A stretch of 64,000 bases of DNA from NCBI RefSeq assembly GCF_000015045.1, contig NC_008609.1, forward strand, positions 3,138,001-3,202,000, written 5' to 3'. Position 1 is the first letter of the stretch. Every line of letters begins with the position of its first letter. The notes beneath the pieces are model-generated. The model saw nothing but the letters and a program-made list of their open reading frames with translations, ran no database searches and was not told the origin of the DNA. Below are positions 37,312-47,056 of this stretch, piece after piece. Position numbers and translations under genes: made by a program. Source of the stretch: Pelobacter propionicus DSM 2379. GTDB lineage: Bacteria; Desulfobacterota; Desulfuromonadia; Geobacterales; Pseudopelobacteraceae.

Positions 37312-37971
37312 TTAGCCGATCTCGGAAAAAATGCAACCCTGCTGCCGTTCCAAGGGGCGATTTTCCGGGGGGATAAGAACACCGCTTCCGTTGTCGCGGT
37401 GCATCTCCAGGAAATGCATGACCAGCCGGTAGGTAAGTCCCCACAGCACCGGAGAGCCGGGCCAGGGGAGCCTGATGGCAGGCACCTCGAATTCCTCGCC
37501 GCCGAAGCGCACCGGGGCGATCAGGCGCCGCTCAGGATCGTCCAGTTCATCCAGGTCGGCCCAGTACGTGTCCTGCACCTCGCCGTTCAACTCCAACTGC
37601 GGGCGAGAGCCGTTCACCCAGTAGACGTAACAGGAAACCTGCACCGGCAGGTGCGAGCCGCGCACCACCGGCATCTGCCCCAGGTAGCGCGCGCCGGACA
37701 GGTCAAGACCGATCTCCTCGGCAGTTTCACGCTCCGCGGCCTGGCGCGGCCCCTCGCCCGCCTGCACCTTGCCGCCGGGAAAGGCGATGTTGCCGGACCA
37801 GGGATCGTTCTCATACAGCGCGCGCTGGATAAAGAGCAACTCCAGACCGCTCTTCCCCTGGCGCAGAATCATCGCCACGGCGGCGCGGGTCTTGGCCTCG
37901 AAAACGGCCGGGCTTTCCAGCTGCCGATGGCGTTCAAGCTGGGCGGTAATGGCATCGAGAGAAAAAGTCAT
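37312..37971 (-). CDS. NUDIX hydrolase, CoA-pyrophosphatase type
   Basis: A 219-residue hydrolase. The NUDIX box GGKVQAGEGPRQAAERETAEEIGL (in pieces: GGKVQAGE, then RETAEEIG) is complete, and the preceding region LLFIQRALYENDPWSGNIAFPGG resembles the CoA-specific UPF0035 motif of NudL/YeaB. Its likely activity is cleavage of CoA or acyl-CoA pyrophosphate. A promoter candidate lies about 85 bases upstream. tpx follows. Confidence 0.85.
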   Translation of the reverse strand: MTFSLDAITAQLERHRQLESPAVFEAKTRAAVAMILRQGKSGLELLFIQRALYENDPWSGNIAFPGGKVQAGEGPRQAAERETAEEIGLDLSGARYLGQMPVVRGSHLPVQVSCYVYWVNGSRPQLELNGEVQDTYWADLDELDDPERRLIAPVRFGGEEFEVPAIRLPWPGSPVLWGLTYRLVMHFLEMHRDNGSGVLIPPENRPLERQQGCIFSEIG

Positions 37972-38281
37972 TCGTGCAACACCTCGATTCGGAACCAGTC
38001 GTTATCTTCAACAGCCACCCGTTGCCGGGGAGCACCGTTGCCATTCACAGTTCCAAGCATACTACAAAACAGGGATTCGCCAACTGATCGGACTCACGAC
38101 GGCCTGCTCCCGAAACATCGGCCTGCCACGGAGACCGGTCACACCACAGTGCCATCACATCACATTACATTTTACAAACAGGCCGGCAGACAAGCCACCC
38201 TTCCACATGAAAAACGTTTTTCCGCATCACCCCTGATCTTGTTTTTCAGGATGAAAGGCTCCCGGTGAGGAAAGACAGGGT
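37972..38281. other. Intergenic region between the NUDIX and yceH genes
   Basis: A 310-base gap with no supportable gene. It holds the candidate NUDIX promoter (38056-38083). The small inverted repeat CCTGA..TCAGG at about 38233-38251 could belong to the end of yceH, which is transcribed into this gap. Confidence 0.5.
38056..38083 (-). promoter_or_regulatory. Predicted promoter of the NUDIX-tpx pair
   Basis: On the minus strand TTGGCG (38083-38078) and TATGCT (38061-38056) are 16 bases apart, each 4 of 6 to consensus. The start point would lie about 80 bases upstream of the NUDIX ATG. Confidence 0.3.
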
Positions 38282-38941
38282 CTATTCAAACTGCCCCTTG
38301 AAATCATCCACCACCCGCCGCAGCATGGCCACCTCTTCCCGCAGGGAGGTGACCTGCTCTTCCAGCCGGGCAATCCGATCATCACCACCTGTCATCTCCG
38401 TACACGGGCCTTCCGCGTCAAACATCCGCTCCTCCGCGTCCCCCTGGATATCGCCGCCCAGCAGGTGGGCATAGCGCGCCTCCTTGCGCCCGGCCTGGCG
38501 GGCAAGCCGGGTAACCAGCGGCTCTCCACGCTCCATCAGCTCGCGCAGCACCGCCTCCACACCGGCCAGGTCTGCGAAGGGATGCATCCGCTCCGCCCTG
38601 GTGCGTAACTCCCCCAGGGTCTGGGGGCCGCGCAGCAGCAACTCGCACACAACCGCCAGTTCCGGCGGGAGCAGGCCCAGCTTTTCCGCCAGAAGGTGGC
38701 GGTACTTGGCTACCCGGCCGCCATCGGCGGCAAGCACGGCCAACTGCTTGAAGCGCAGCCCGTCCAGGGCGGCAGCCACCACCGTTTCGTCCATCCCCAT
38801 GACCGGGTTGCGGTTGGACTTCTGATTGCAGGCATTGGCCAGGGCGTTCAGGGAAAGGGGGTAGTATTCCGGAGTCGTCATTTCCTTCTCGATCAGGCAA
38901 CCGAGCACCCGTGCCTCGGTATTGTTCAGAATCATTTCCAT
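38282..38941 (-). CDS. yceH: YceH/DUF480 family protein
   Basis: A 219-residue protein with two winged-helix domains. The conserved start EARVLGCLIEKEMTTPEYYPLSLNAL (in pieces) and NQKSNRNPVM are the family signature. The C-terminus is a short coiled coil (about 188-215, RIARLEEQVTSLREEVAML). Its function is not established; DNA binding is suspected from the fold. It is divergent from the ABC exporter operon at 39148. Confidence 0.88.
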   Translation of the reverse strand: MEMILNNTEARVLGCLIEKEMTTPEYYPLSLNALANACNQKSNRNPVMGMDETVVAAALDGLRFKQLAVLAADGGRVAKYRHLLAEKLGLLPPELAVVCELLLRGPQTLGELRTRAERMHPFADLAGVEAVLRELMERGEPLVTRLARQAGRKEARYAHLLGGDIQGDAEERMFDAEGPCTEMTGGDDRIARLEEQVTSLREEVAMLRRVVDDFKGQFE

Positions 38942-39147
38942 GGGAGTACTCCTTGTGCGGAATCGGCGGACAGGCAGCGACTACTATAGCAACCTGCGTA
39001 AAAAAAAGCACCAGCATGTTGGCCGCGCCAGCCAGCCGACCCGCTTGACATCCCCGGCAAGAGCGGGCATTACCTATTCTCTGTACCCGGTAGTAGTATA
39101 GTGGGAATGCAACGGTTACTCCGTTACCCCCGAAGGGAGAGTCTCAG

Positions 39148-40137
39148 ATGAAGAGGAAGGTTCTGATTGCGCTGCTGCTCGGCATCACCGTGGCTGCAAC
39201 GCTGTTTTTCGTGTTCCGGCGCCCCTCCGGAAGGGAGGATGGGCTCAAGGTGTCCGGTACCATCGAAGTCACCTCCGTGGAACTCTCCTTCAAGGTCGGC
39301 GGCCGGATGAGCCGGCGCTTGGTGGACGAGGGAGAGATGGTGACAGCCGGACAACTGGTGGCCCAACTGGAGGACGACGAACTGCGTGAGGAGCTGAACA
39401 CCCGTTCGGCCGAACAGCGAGCGGCCAGGGCCATGCTGGCGGACCTCAAGGCCGGCAGCCGCCGCGAGGAGATCAGGCAGGGGGAAGAGGTACTGGCGCG
39501 CACAAGGGCCGAGGCCGAGCGGCTCTCCCGCGACGCCCTGCGCATGGAAAAGCTCTACCGGCGCGATGTCATCCCGCTCAGGGAGCTAGAGGCGGCCCGT
39601 GCCGGCCGCGACTCATCCGCGGCCGCGGTGCGTGAGGCAGAGGAGCGCCTGCGGCTGCTGCGCATCGGTCCCCGCCCCGATGCGGTGCGGGAGCGGAGCG
39701 CCCGGGTCGAGGCGGCCGAGGCCGGCCTCTCCCTGGCCGAGACGCGGCTCTCCCACAGCATCCTCAACGCCCCGGCGGCCGGACTGATCCTGTCCAAGCA
39801 CGCCGAAGCGGGCGAGATGCTGGCCCCCGGTTCACCGGTGCTCACCCTGGGGGTGATGGATCAGGTCTGGCTGCGGGCTTACATCCCCGAGGGCGATTTG
39901 GGACGGGTGGTGGTGGGACAGAAGGCGCGGGTCAGCGTCGACTCCTGGCCGGGACGCTCCTTCCCGGGGCGGGTCAGCTTCATATCGTCCCAGGCCGAAT
40001 TCACCCCCAAGAACGTGCAGACCGAGAAGGAGCGGGTCAAGCTGGTCTACCGCATCAAGATCACCCTGGACAACCCGAAGATGGAGCTGAAACCGGGCAT
40101 GCCGGCCGACGCGCTGATCGAGACCAGCTCCCCGTGA
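39148..40137 (+). CDS. ybhG: HlyD-family membrane fusion protein (YbhG-like)
   Basis: A 329-residue periplasmic adaptor of an ABC exporter. An N-terminal signal anchor spans about 4-22. The first lipoyl half is near residues 42-75 (VSGTIEVTSVELSFKVGG, VDEGEMVTAGQLVA), an alpha-helical coiled-coil hairpin is near 80-195, and the second lipoyl half plus beta-barrel follow (LNAPAAGLILSKHAEAGEMLAPG). GGGAGAG precedes the ATG. Its stop overlaps the GTG of the ATPase gene, so the two are coupled. A TTGACA at 39045-39050 could be part of the promoter, but no good -10 fits it. Confidence 0.88.
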   Translation: MKRKVLIALLLGITVAATLFFVFRRPSGREDGLKVSGTIEVTSVELSFKVGGRMSRRLVDEGEMVTAGQLVAQLEDDELREELNTRSAEQRAARAMLADLKAGSRREEIRQGEEVLARTRAEAERLSRDALRMEKLYRRDVIPLRELEAARAGRDSSAAAVREAEERLRLLRIGPRPDAVRERSARVEAAEAGLSLAETRLSHSILNAPAAGLILSKHAEAGEMLAPGSPVLTLGVMDQVWLRAYIPEGDLGRVVVGQKARVSVDSWPGRSFPGRVSFISSQAEFTPKNVQTEKERVKLVYRIKITLDNPKMELKPGMPADALIETSSP

Positions 40138-41672
40138 CCGTCATCGCCCACAACCTGACCAGGCGCTTCGGCGACCTGACCGCCGTCGACTCCCTCTCCC
40201 TCTCCATCTCCGAAGGAGAGCTGTTCGGGCTGGTCGGCTCGGACGGGGCGGGCAAGACCACCATCCTGCGCATGCTGACCGGCGTCATGGACCCCAGCAG
40301 CGGCGAGGCGCGCATCCTGGGGCATCCCAGCGTCAATCTGGCGCCGGTGCGGGGGGATATCGGCTACATGAGCCAGCGCTTCGGGCTCTACCCCGATCTG
40401 ACCGTGGGGGAGAACATCCGCTTCTATGCCGACCTGTTCGGAGTAGCGGACGCCGAGCGCAGGAGGCGCACGGAAGAGCTGCTCTCCTTCAGCGCCATGG
40501 CCCCCTTTGTGGGGCGGCAGGCAGGCAGGCTCTCCGGCGGCATGAAGCAGAAACTGGGGCTCTGCTGCGCCCTGATCCACCAGCCCAGGGTGCTCTTCCT
40601 AGATGAGCCGACCAACGGGGTCGACCCCCTCTCCCGACGCGATTTCTGGCGCATCCTGCGTGACCTGCGCGCAGCGGGGGTCACCATCCTGGTGGCCACC
40701 GCCTATCTGGACGAGGCCGAGCGCTGCGACCGGGTCGGACTGCTGCACCAGGGGAGGCTCTTGGCCTGCGACACCCCGGAAAAGCTGACCAACGGCTGGT
40801 CGTCCTCCCTGGAAGAGCTGGTCATCTCCAGCATCGACGACCATGCTCCCCCGGCATCGAAACCAGGCCATAGAGGCTCAGTGCGCCGGCAGCCGCCCCC
40901 CTCCCCTGCTGCAGAGGGGCACAACCGGCTCCCCTCCGTCACCCTCAACGGCCTGACGAAACGGTTCGGCGAATTCGTCGCCGTGGACGACATCAGCCTG
41001 AGCGTTCCCGCCGGGCAGATCTTCGGCTTCCTGGGCCCCAACGGAGCGGGCAAATCCACCACCATCCGCATGCTGTGCGGCATCCTCTCCCCCAGCTCGG
41101 GCCGGGGACGTGTGGCCGGTTTCGACATCGCCACCGAGCCGGAGCGGATCAAGGAAAACATCGGCTACATGAGCCAACGCTTCTCGCTGTACGAGGAACT
41201 GACCGTCGAAGAGAACATCGCCTTCTACGCCGGCGTCTACCGCCTAGCGGCGGACAAGCGCAGGGAACGCAGCGAATGGGTGATCGAGATGGCCGGCCTC
41301 TCCGAACGGCGCGGCTCACGGGCGGGCGAGCTCTCCGGCGGCTGGCGGCAGCGGCTGGCCCTGGGGTGCGCCATACTGCACGAGCCGCCCATCGTCTTTC
41401 TGGACGAGCCCACTTCGGGGGTCGATCCCTTAAGCCGCCGAAAGTTCTGGGAACTGATCTACTCCCTGGCAAGGGGAGGGGTCACGGTCTTCGTCACCAC
41501 CCACTACATGGACGAGGCCGAATACTGCGACCGCCTGGCCCTGATCTACCGCGGCAGGCTGGTGGCCATCGGCACGCCTGATGAGATGAAGCGGGAGAGG
41601 GCAACGGCCGGAGGCAAAGTGCCGAGCCTGGAAGATGTGTTCATCGGGCTGATCGAGGAGCAGGACAGCTGA
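40134..41672 (+). CDS. ybhF: Double ABC transporter ATPase (YbhF-like)
   Basis: A 512-residue protein with two fused nucleotide-binding domains. NBD1 has Walker A GSDGAGKT (35-42), signature LSGGMKQKL and Walker B VLFLDEPTNGVDP. NBD2 has Walker A GPNGAGKST, signature LSGGWRQRL and Walker B IVFLDEPTSGVDP. A variable linker joins them at about 220-265. It energises the two permeases encoded next. The GTG start overlaps the previous stop by 4 bases. The E. coli YbhF counterpart works in drug and cation efflux. Confidence 0.91.
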   Translation: MTVIAHNLTRRFGDLTAVDSLSLSISEGELFGLVGSDGAGKTTILRMLTGVMDPSSGEARILGHPSVNLAPVRGDIGYMSQRFGLYPDLTVGENIRFYADLFGVADAERRRRTEELLSFSAMAPFVGRQAGRLSGGMKQKLGLCCALIHQPRVLFLDEPTNGVDPLSRRDFWRILRDLRAAGVTILVATAYLDEAERCDRVGLLHQGRLLACDTPEKLTNGWSSSLEELVISSIDDHAPPASKPGHRGSVRRQPPPSPAAEGHNRLPSVTLNGLTKRFGEFVAVDDISLSVPAGQIFGFLGPNGAGKSTTIRMLCGILSPSSGRGRVAGFDIATEPERIKENIGYMSQRFSLYEELTVEENIAFYAGVYRLAADKRRERSEWVIEMAGLSERRGSRAGELSGGWRQRLALGCAILHEPPIVFLDEPTSGVDPLSRRKFWELIYSLARGGVTVFVTTHYMDEAEYCDRLALIYRGRLVAIGTPDEMKRERATAGGKVPSLEDVFIGLIEEQDS

Positions 41673-41723
41673 GGTGAGCAGAAGCTCCCCTCTCTGCGCA
41701 CGCACGAAACGGAACCACGAGCC

Positions 41724-42860
41724 ATGAACCTGCGCCGCCTGAAAGCCATTGCCAAAAAGGAATTCATCCACGTCCTGCGCGACCCGCGCAGCCTGATGAT
41801 GGGCATCGGCATGCCGATGATTCTGCTGTTCCTGTTCGGCTATGCCCTGACCATGGACGTGGAGCGCGTGCCGCTGGCGGTGTGGGACCAGGCCAACAGC
41901 GTGGAGAGCCGCGAGCTGGTCAGCCGCTTCAGCGGTTCGCGCTACTTCGACCTGCGCATCACCACCGACAACTACCGGATGATCGAGGAAGCCATCGACC
42001 GGCGGCAGGCCCTGATCGCCCTGGTGATCCCCCCCGATTTCAGCCGCCGCCTCTCCCGGGGAGAGACTGCGGTGGTGCAGGCCATCGTGGACGGCAGCGA
42101 CCCCAACACCGCAACAATAGCCCTGGGATACGCCGACGCGACGGCGCTGGTCTATTCGCGCCAGATCGCCATGGAGCAGCTGCTGCGAGCCGGCACGAGC
42201 CTGGATCGGATACCGGCCCTGGACCTGACTCCCCGGGTCTGGTTCAACAGCGACATGACCTCGCGCAACTTCATCTTCCCCGGCCTGATTGCGGTGGTGA
42301 TGATGATCATGGGCGCCATCCTGACCTCCCTCTGCATGGCCCGCGAGTGGGAGAGCGGCACCATGGAGCAGCTGATCGCCACGCCGGTCACCCCCCTTGA
42401 GCTGATCATGGGCAAGCTGGCCCCCTACTTCTGCATCGGCATTCTGGACCTGATCCTCTGCGTCGGAGTGGGACAGTTCGTCTTCCAGGTTCCGCTACGA
42501 GGCAGCCTCTGGCTGCTGACCCCCCTGGCCATGCTGTTCCTCTTCGGCGCCCTCTCCTTCGGCATACTGCTCAGCATCATCACCAAAAGCCAGCTTCTGG
42601 CAAGCCAGCTGGCCCTCGTCACCACGGTGCTGCCGGCCTTCCTGCTCTCGGGCTTCATCTTCCCCATCGAAAACATGCCGTTCCCCATCCGGGTCGTGAC
42701 CCACATCGTCACTGCCCGCTACTTCGTCTTCATCCTGCGGGGAATCTACCTCAAGGATGTGGGCCTGACGCTGCTCTGGCCGGAGGTGCTCTTCCTGGCC
42801 AGCTTCGGCCTGATCGTTACGCTGCTGGCGGTGGGGAAGTTCAGGAAAAGCATCGACTAG
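41724..42860 (+). CDS. ybhS: ABC-2 type permease (YbhS-like)
   Basis: A 378-residue ABC-2 permease. One helix lies near the N-terminus (about 27-45), followed by a large periplasmic loop, then five helices from about residue 180 to the end. ABC-2 hallmarks are KKEFIHVLRDPRSL at the start and EWESGTMEQLIATPV before the second helix block, plus PAFLLSGFIFPIENMP. It pairs with the next permease. It begins 51 bases after the ATPase gene. Confidence 0.9.
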   Translation: MNLRRLKAIAKKEFIHVLRDPRSLMMGIGMPMILLFLFGYALTMDVERVPLAVWDQANSVESRELVSRFSGSRYFDLRITTDNYRMIEEAIDRRQALIALVIPPDFSRRLSRGETAVVQAIVDGSDPNTATIALGYADATALVYSRQIAMEQLLRAGTSLDRIPALDLTPRVWFNSDMTSRNFIFPGLIAVVMMIMGAILTSLCMAREWESGTMEQLIATPVTPLELIMGKLAPYFCIGILDLILCVGVGQFVFQVPLRGSLWLLTPLAMLFLFGALSFGILLSIITKSQLLASQLALVTTVLPAFLLSGFIFPIENMPFPIRVVTHIVTARYFVFILRGIYLKDVGLTLLWPEVLFLASFGLIVTLLAVGKFRKSID

Positions 42861-42910
42861 CCAGAGATGACGCACCGGCTCCGTGCGACCTCCGGCAAAA
42901 GGATTGTAGA

Positions 42911-44041
42911 ATGTTGGAACGTCTCCGCGCCATGCTGATCAAGGAGTTCATCCAGGTCTTCCGCGACCCGCGCATGAGGATCGTGCTGTTCGTGCTGCCG
43001 GCCCTGCAGACGGTGATCTTCGGCTATGCGGTGGACATGGACGTGAAAAACATCCCCACGGCAATCATGGACCGGGACAACAGCAGCGAGAGTAGGGAAC
43101 TGACCGACATCATCTCCTCCTCCGGGCATTTCAGGATCACCCGGCGCATCGACAACGACAGCCAGGCCCGCAACCTGCTGGACCGCGGGACGGTCAGGGT
43201 AGTGCTGACCATCGAGCACGGCTTCAGCCAGCAGCTGGCACGGGGGGAGAACGTGACGGTGCAGGCGCTCATGGACGGCTCCGACTCCAACACCGCCGGA
43301 GTGGTCATGGGCTATCTGGGGCGGTTCTCCAACGACTACAACAGCCGCCTGCAGCTCCGCTTCATCCAACGACACCAGGGAGGCACACTCCGCACCGGCC
43401 GTGTGGAACTGGCCAGCCGCGCCTGGTTCAACGAGAACCTGGAGAGCCCCCCCTTCTACGTTCCTGCGGTGATCACCAACATCCTGTTCGTGATCACCAT
43501 GCTGCTCTCATCCCTGGCCATCGTGCGGGAAAAGGAAATCGGCACCATGGAGCAGGTCATCGTCACCCCCATCCGCAAGCGGGAATTCATCCTGGGCAAG
43601 ACGCTCCCCTTCGTACTGATCGGCTACATCGACGTGGCCCTGATCAGCCTGGTGGGCACGCTGGTGTTCCACGTCCCGGTGCGGGGCAGCCTGGGGCTGC
43701 TCTTCCTGGCCACCACCCTTTTTCTGATGAGCGCCCTGGGGATCGGGCTTCTGATCTCCACCGTCAGCCGGACCCAGCAACAGGCCATGATGAGCGCCTT
43801 CTTCGTCATCTTCCCGGCCATGCTTCTCTCCGGCTTTGCCTTTCCCATCGAGAACATGCCGTTAGCGGTTCAATGGCTGACCCTGGCCAACCCGCTGCGC
43901 TACTACATGGTGATCGTCAGGGGGATTTTCCTTAAGGGGGTGGGATTGACCATCCTCTGGCCGCACATGGCGGCGCTGACCGTCATCGGGCTGGCGGTGC
44001 TGCTGGTAGCCGTGGAGCGCTTCCGGAAAACAATCGCCTAA
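42911..44041 (+). CDS. ybhR: ABC-2 type permease (YbhR-like)
   Basis: A 376-residue ABC-2 permease paralogous to its upstream neighbour, sharing KEFIQVFRDPRMR, EKEIGTMEQVIVTPI and PAMLLSGFAFPIENMP. The same one-plus-five helix layout is seen. The two would form a heterodimer exporting hydrophobic compounds or cations through the adaptor to an outer-membrane channel that is not encoded here. A 187-base gap separates it from the sensor kinase gene. Confidence 0.9.
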   Translation: MLERLRAMLIKEFIQVFRDPRMRIVLFVLPALQTVIFGYAVDMDVKNIPTAIMDRDNSSESRELTDIISSSGHFRITRRIDNDSQARNLLDRGTVRVVLTIEHGFSQQLARGENVTVQALMDGSDSNTAGVVMGYLGRFSNDYNSRLQLRFIQRHQGGTLRTGRVELASRAWFNENLESPPFYVPAVITNILFVITMLLSSLAIVREKEIGTMEQVIVTPIRKREFILGKTLPFVLIGYIDVALISLVGTLVFHVPVRGSLGLLFLATTLFLMSALGIGLLISTVSRTQQQAMMSAFFVIFPAMLLSGFAFPIENMPLAVQWLTLANPLRYYMVIVRGIFLKGVGLTILWPHMAALTVIGLAVLLVAVERFRKTIA

Positions 44042-44228
44042 CTTTTTCGCCTCCTCACAGCCGCCATGGTCAGAAAAGCATCTGCCACCCAGGGCTTCCC
44101 CCAGCCCCCAGACATTCATTAAAATGTAGTTTACAGGACGGCCGGACTCCGCTAAAGTCAACAATCGCTGTTACTCCCCGTTGCACCCCCCATAGTACCC
44201 CGCTGCAACCAATCGGAGATGAACTACA

Positions 44229-46811
44229 ATGCATTGCTCTTCGGGCACCACCACTGCCGATACCTGCCATACGGGCATCGCTACAGACGACCTTGTGCGC
44301 AACCAACACCTCGGAACCAGTAAACCAACCAACCAGGAAGAGCTGGAACAGGCCAGGGAAGCCCTCAGGCTGAGCGAGGCGCGACATGAGAGCCTCTTGC
44401 GCATCATCCAGCACAGATTTACCTCTGTGCAGGATCTTCTGGACTTTGCCCTGGAAGAGGGGATCAAGCTCACCGGCAGCAGGATCGGCTTTATCCATCG
44501 TTACGACGAAAAGGTACGCCAGTTCACCCGCAACAGCTGGTCACGGGAGGTCATGGATGAGTGCCGCATCAGCGAGCGACACTCCACCCACCCCCTGGAC
44601 ACTGCAGGCACGTGGGCCGAGGCGGTCAGACTGCGCCACCCGGTGATCATCAACGACAGCCAGAGTCTGATGCAGGGAGTCCCCGAGGGTCACGCCCCCC
44701 TGCACCGATTCCTCACCATTCCGGTTCTCAGCAACGGGACAATCGTTGCCGCCATCGGGGTCGCCAACAAGGCAAGCGACTATGACGACACCGACGTGCG
44801 CCAGTTGACGCTGCTGATGGACACGACCTGGAAAATCGTCCAGCAGAAGCGGACAGAGGAGAAACTCCGCAAGAGCGAGCAGCGCCTGAGGGTCATCTTC
44901 GACGCATCCCAGGCAGGGATACTCATGCTGGATCAGCGGGGAGTGATTACCTTTGCCAACCGCAGAATGGCCGAGCTATTCGGCTGCGGCATGGAAGAAC
45001 TGATCGGATCGAGCTATGCCGACCACCTCCACCCCTCGGAAAAGGGAACCGGCCACGGCCGCCTGCTGCAGATGATCAGCGGGGAAAGCGACAATGCTTT
45101 TACCGAACGCCGTTATCTGCGCGGCAGTGACGAAGATTTCTGGGGCTTTCTCTCCATGAAGCGCCTGGAGGATAGGGACGGCCGGCTACAATCCCTGGTG
45201 GGCACCATCGCCGACATCAGCGACCGCAAGCTGGCCGAGGAGTACCGCAACAAGGCCCTGGACTTCGTGGAGGCGCTCCTGGCCCAATCCCCCATGGCTA
45301 TCCGCATATTCGACGGAAAGAGCGGCGACTGCGTCCTGGCAAACCGGGCAGCGTCGGAGATCGCCGAGGGGAGCGGTCACGCGCTGCTGCAGCAGAACTT
45401 CCGCAAGCTCGCCTCCTGGCGGGATGCGGGTCTTATCACGCTGGCCGAGTCCGTCCTGACCGACGGACTGACGCAACGGGTCGAAACGGAGTTACACACA
45501 ACCTTCGGCAAAACAAAGCACGTGGCCTACTACCTCTCCCGCTTCATGGCGGATGAAAAAGCGCACCTGATGGTCATCGGTCGGGACATTTCCGAGAGGA
45601 AGCGCCTGGAAGAGGAAAATCGGCACATCGAGGCCCAGATGCTGCATGTGCAGAAACTGGAGAGCCTGGGGGTTCTGGCCGGCGGCATCGCCCACGATTT
45701 CAACAACATCCTGACAGCGGTGCTGGGCAATGCCGACCTGGCCCTGGCGCTCCTGCCCCCTTCCTCCCCGGCCCGGGATAATATCCAGAGAATCAATCAG
45801 GCAGCCAGCAAGGCGGCTGAACTGGCCCGCCAGATGCTGGCCTACTCGGGCAAGGGACATTTCATCACCGAAAGACTCAACCTGAACGCCCTGGTCAACG
45901 AAATGCTCCAGATGCTGGATGTATCCATATCCAAGAAAGCCAGGCTCTGCTTCAATTTCAGCGACAGCCTGCCGGACATCTCTGCCGACGCGACCCAGTT
46001 GCGCCAGGTCATCATGAACCTGATCATCAATGCATCCGAGGCGATCGGCGAGCAGTGCGGCCAGATAACCTTCACCACCGGCGTCATGGAGTGCGACCGG
46101 GCCTACCTGTCGAAGATCTGGATTACGGAACAGCTGGCAGAGGGGAAGTACGTCTTCATGGAGATCTGCGACACCGGCTGCGGCATGGACCCGGAAACCG
46201 CCGCAAAAATCTTCGAACCGTTCTTTTCCACCAAGTTCACCGGTCGTGGTCTGGGCATGGCGGTCACCCTGGGCATCGTCCGGGGACACCGGGGCGCCAT
46301 AACCGTTGAGAGCGAAAAAGGGAGGGGAACAACCTTCAGGATATTGCTGCCGGCATGCGAACAGACTCCGGTTCAGGCGCCGCCCTCGTCACACAGGGGT
46401 GAAAAATGGCGGGGAAGCGGTACCGTGCTGCTGGTGGACGATGAGGAAACCATCCGGGCGGTGGGAAAGGCGATGCTGTCGCTGCTGGGGTTCCGGGTCA
46501 TCACCGCCGTGGACGGACAAGATGCCCTGGAGCTGTTCCGGAGAAACCGGACCGACATCGATTGCGTGCTGCTGGACCTGACCATGCCGCGCATGGACGG
46601 GGAGCAGACGTTCCAGGAGCTGCGCAGGATCGAACCGGGAATACGGGTGGTCATATGCAGCGGCTACAGCGAGCAGGACATAGCCGCCAGATTCATGTCC
46701 CAGGGATTGGCCGGTTTCATCCAGAAGCCGTACAAGCTGTCGGACCTGGAATGGGCCATGAAGGACCTGGTCGCCCCCGTTCCCGCGAATGGCCAGGACC
46801 ATGCATGCTGA
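44229..46811 (+). CDS. Soluble hybrid sensor histidine kinase (GAF-PAS-PAS-HisKA-HATPase-REC)
   Basis: An 860-residue kinase without membrane helices, so it senses inside the cell. A GAF domain of the GAF_2 type covers about 60-205, PAS domains 215-335 and 345-455, and the phospho-acceptor His489 is in GGIAHDFNNIL. The ATPase region has N-box NLIINASEAI, G1 DTGCGM and G2 GRGLGMAV; the C-terminal receiver has Asp783 in LLDLTMP. No DNA-binding output is present, so a separate response partner is needed. The first 40 residues include several cysteines and histidines (CSS, CHTG). GGAG lies 9 bases before the ATG. It follows the exporter operon on the same strand. Confidence 0.92.
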   Translation: MHCSSGTTTADTCHTGIATDDLVRNQHLGTSKPTNQEELEQAREALRLSEARHESLLRIIQHRFTSVQDLLDFALEEGIKLTGSRIGFIHRYDEKVRQFTRNSWSREVMDECRISERHSTHPLDTAGTWAEAVRLRHPVIINDSQSLMQGVPEGHAPLHRFLTIPVLSNGTIVAAIGVANKASDYDDTDVRQLTLLMDTTWKIVQQKRTEEKLRKSEQRLRVIFDASQAGILMLDQRGVITFANRRMAELFGCGMEELIGSSYADHLHPSEKGTGHGRLLQMISGESDNAFTERRYLRGSDEDFWGFLSMKRLEDRDGRLQSLVGTIADISDRKLAEEYRNKALDFVEALLAQSPMAIRIFDGKSGDCVLANRAASEIAEGSGHALLQQNFRKLASWRDAGLITLAESVLTDGLTQRVETELHTTFGKTKHVAYYLSRFMADEKAHLMVIGRDISERKRLEEENRHIEAQMLHVQKLESLGVLAGGIAHDFNNILTAVLGNADLALALLPPSSPARDNIQRINQAASKAAELARQMLAYSGKGHFITERLNLNALVNEMLQMLDVSISKKARLCFNFSDSLPDISADATQLRQVIMNLIINASEAIGEQCGQITFTTGVMECDRAYLSKIWITEQLAEGKYVFMEICDTGCGMDPETAAKIFEPFFSTKFTGRGLGMAVTLGIVRGHRGAITVESEKGRGTTFRILLPACEQTPVQAPPSSHRGEKWRGSGTVLLVDDEETIRAVGKAMLSLLGFRVITAVDGQDALELFRRNRTDIDCVLLDLTMPRMDGEQTFQELRRIEPGIRVVICSGYSEQDIAARFMSQGLAGFIQKPYKLSDLEWAMKDLVAPVPANGQDHAC

Positions 46812-46833
46812 GCAGAGCGATCGCCCAGGGGGG

Positions 46834-47037
46834 TCAGTAGTGCGGTGGACGCTCGTCTCCATCCTGGTCGAAAATTGACGAAGGGGCGAATGAGCGGAGC
46901 TGATCAACCATCAGCCTAACCTGGCGCTCCAGTCTGGTAATGACCTGTTCCTGGCGGAACACGGTCTCGTTAAGCTCCTGAATGCTGAGCTCCTGCTGCA
47001 TGAAGCGGAGCTCCAGTTCGGTGATGCGCTCTTCCAT
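46834..47037 (-). CDS. slyX: SlyX-like coiled-coil protein
   Basis: A 67-residue protein that is almost wholly coiled coil (about 1-50), beginning MEERITELELRFMQQE and ending in a DERPPHY tail, the SlyX family hallmark. Function is unknown in general. It lies 19 bases downstream of the methyltransferase gene on the same strand; TCCCTCC read on this strand gives GGAGGGA before its ATG. Confidence 0.85.
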   Translation of the reverse strand: MEERITELELRFMQQELSIQELNETVFRQEQVITRLERQVRLMVDQLRSFAPSSIFDQDGDERPPHY

Positions 47038-47056
47038 AATTCCCTCCGAAAATGGT

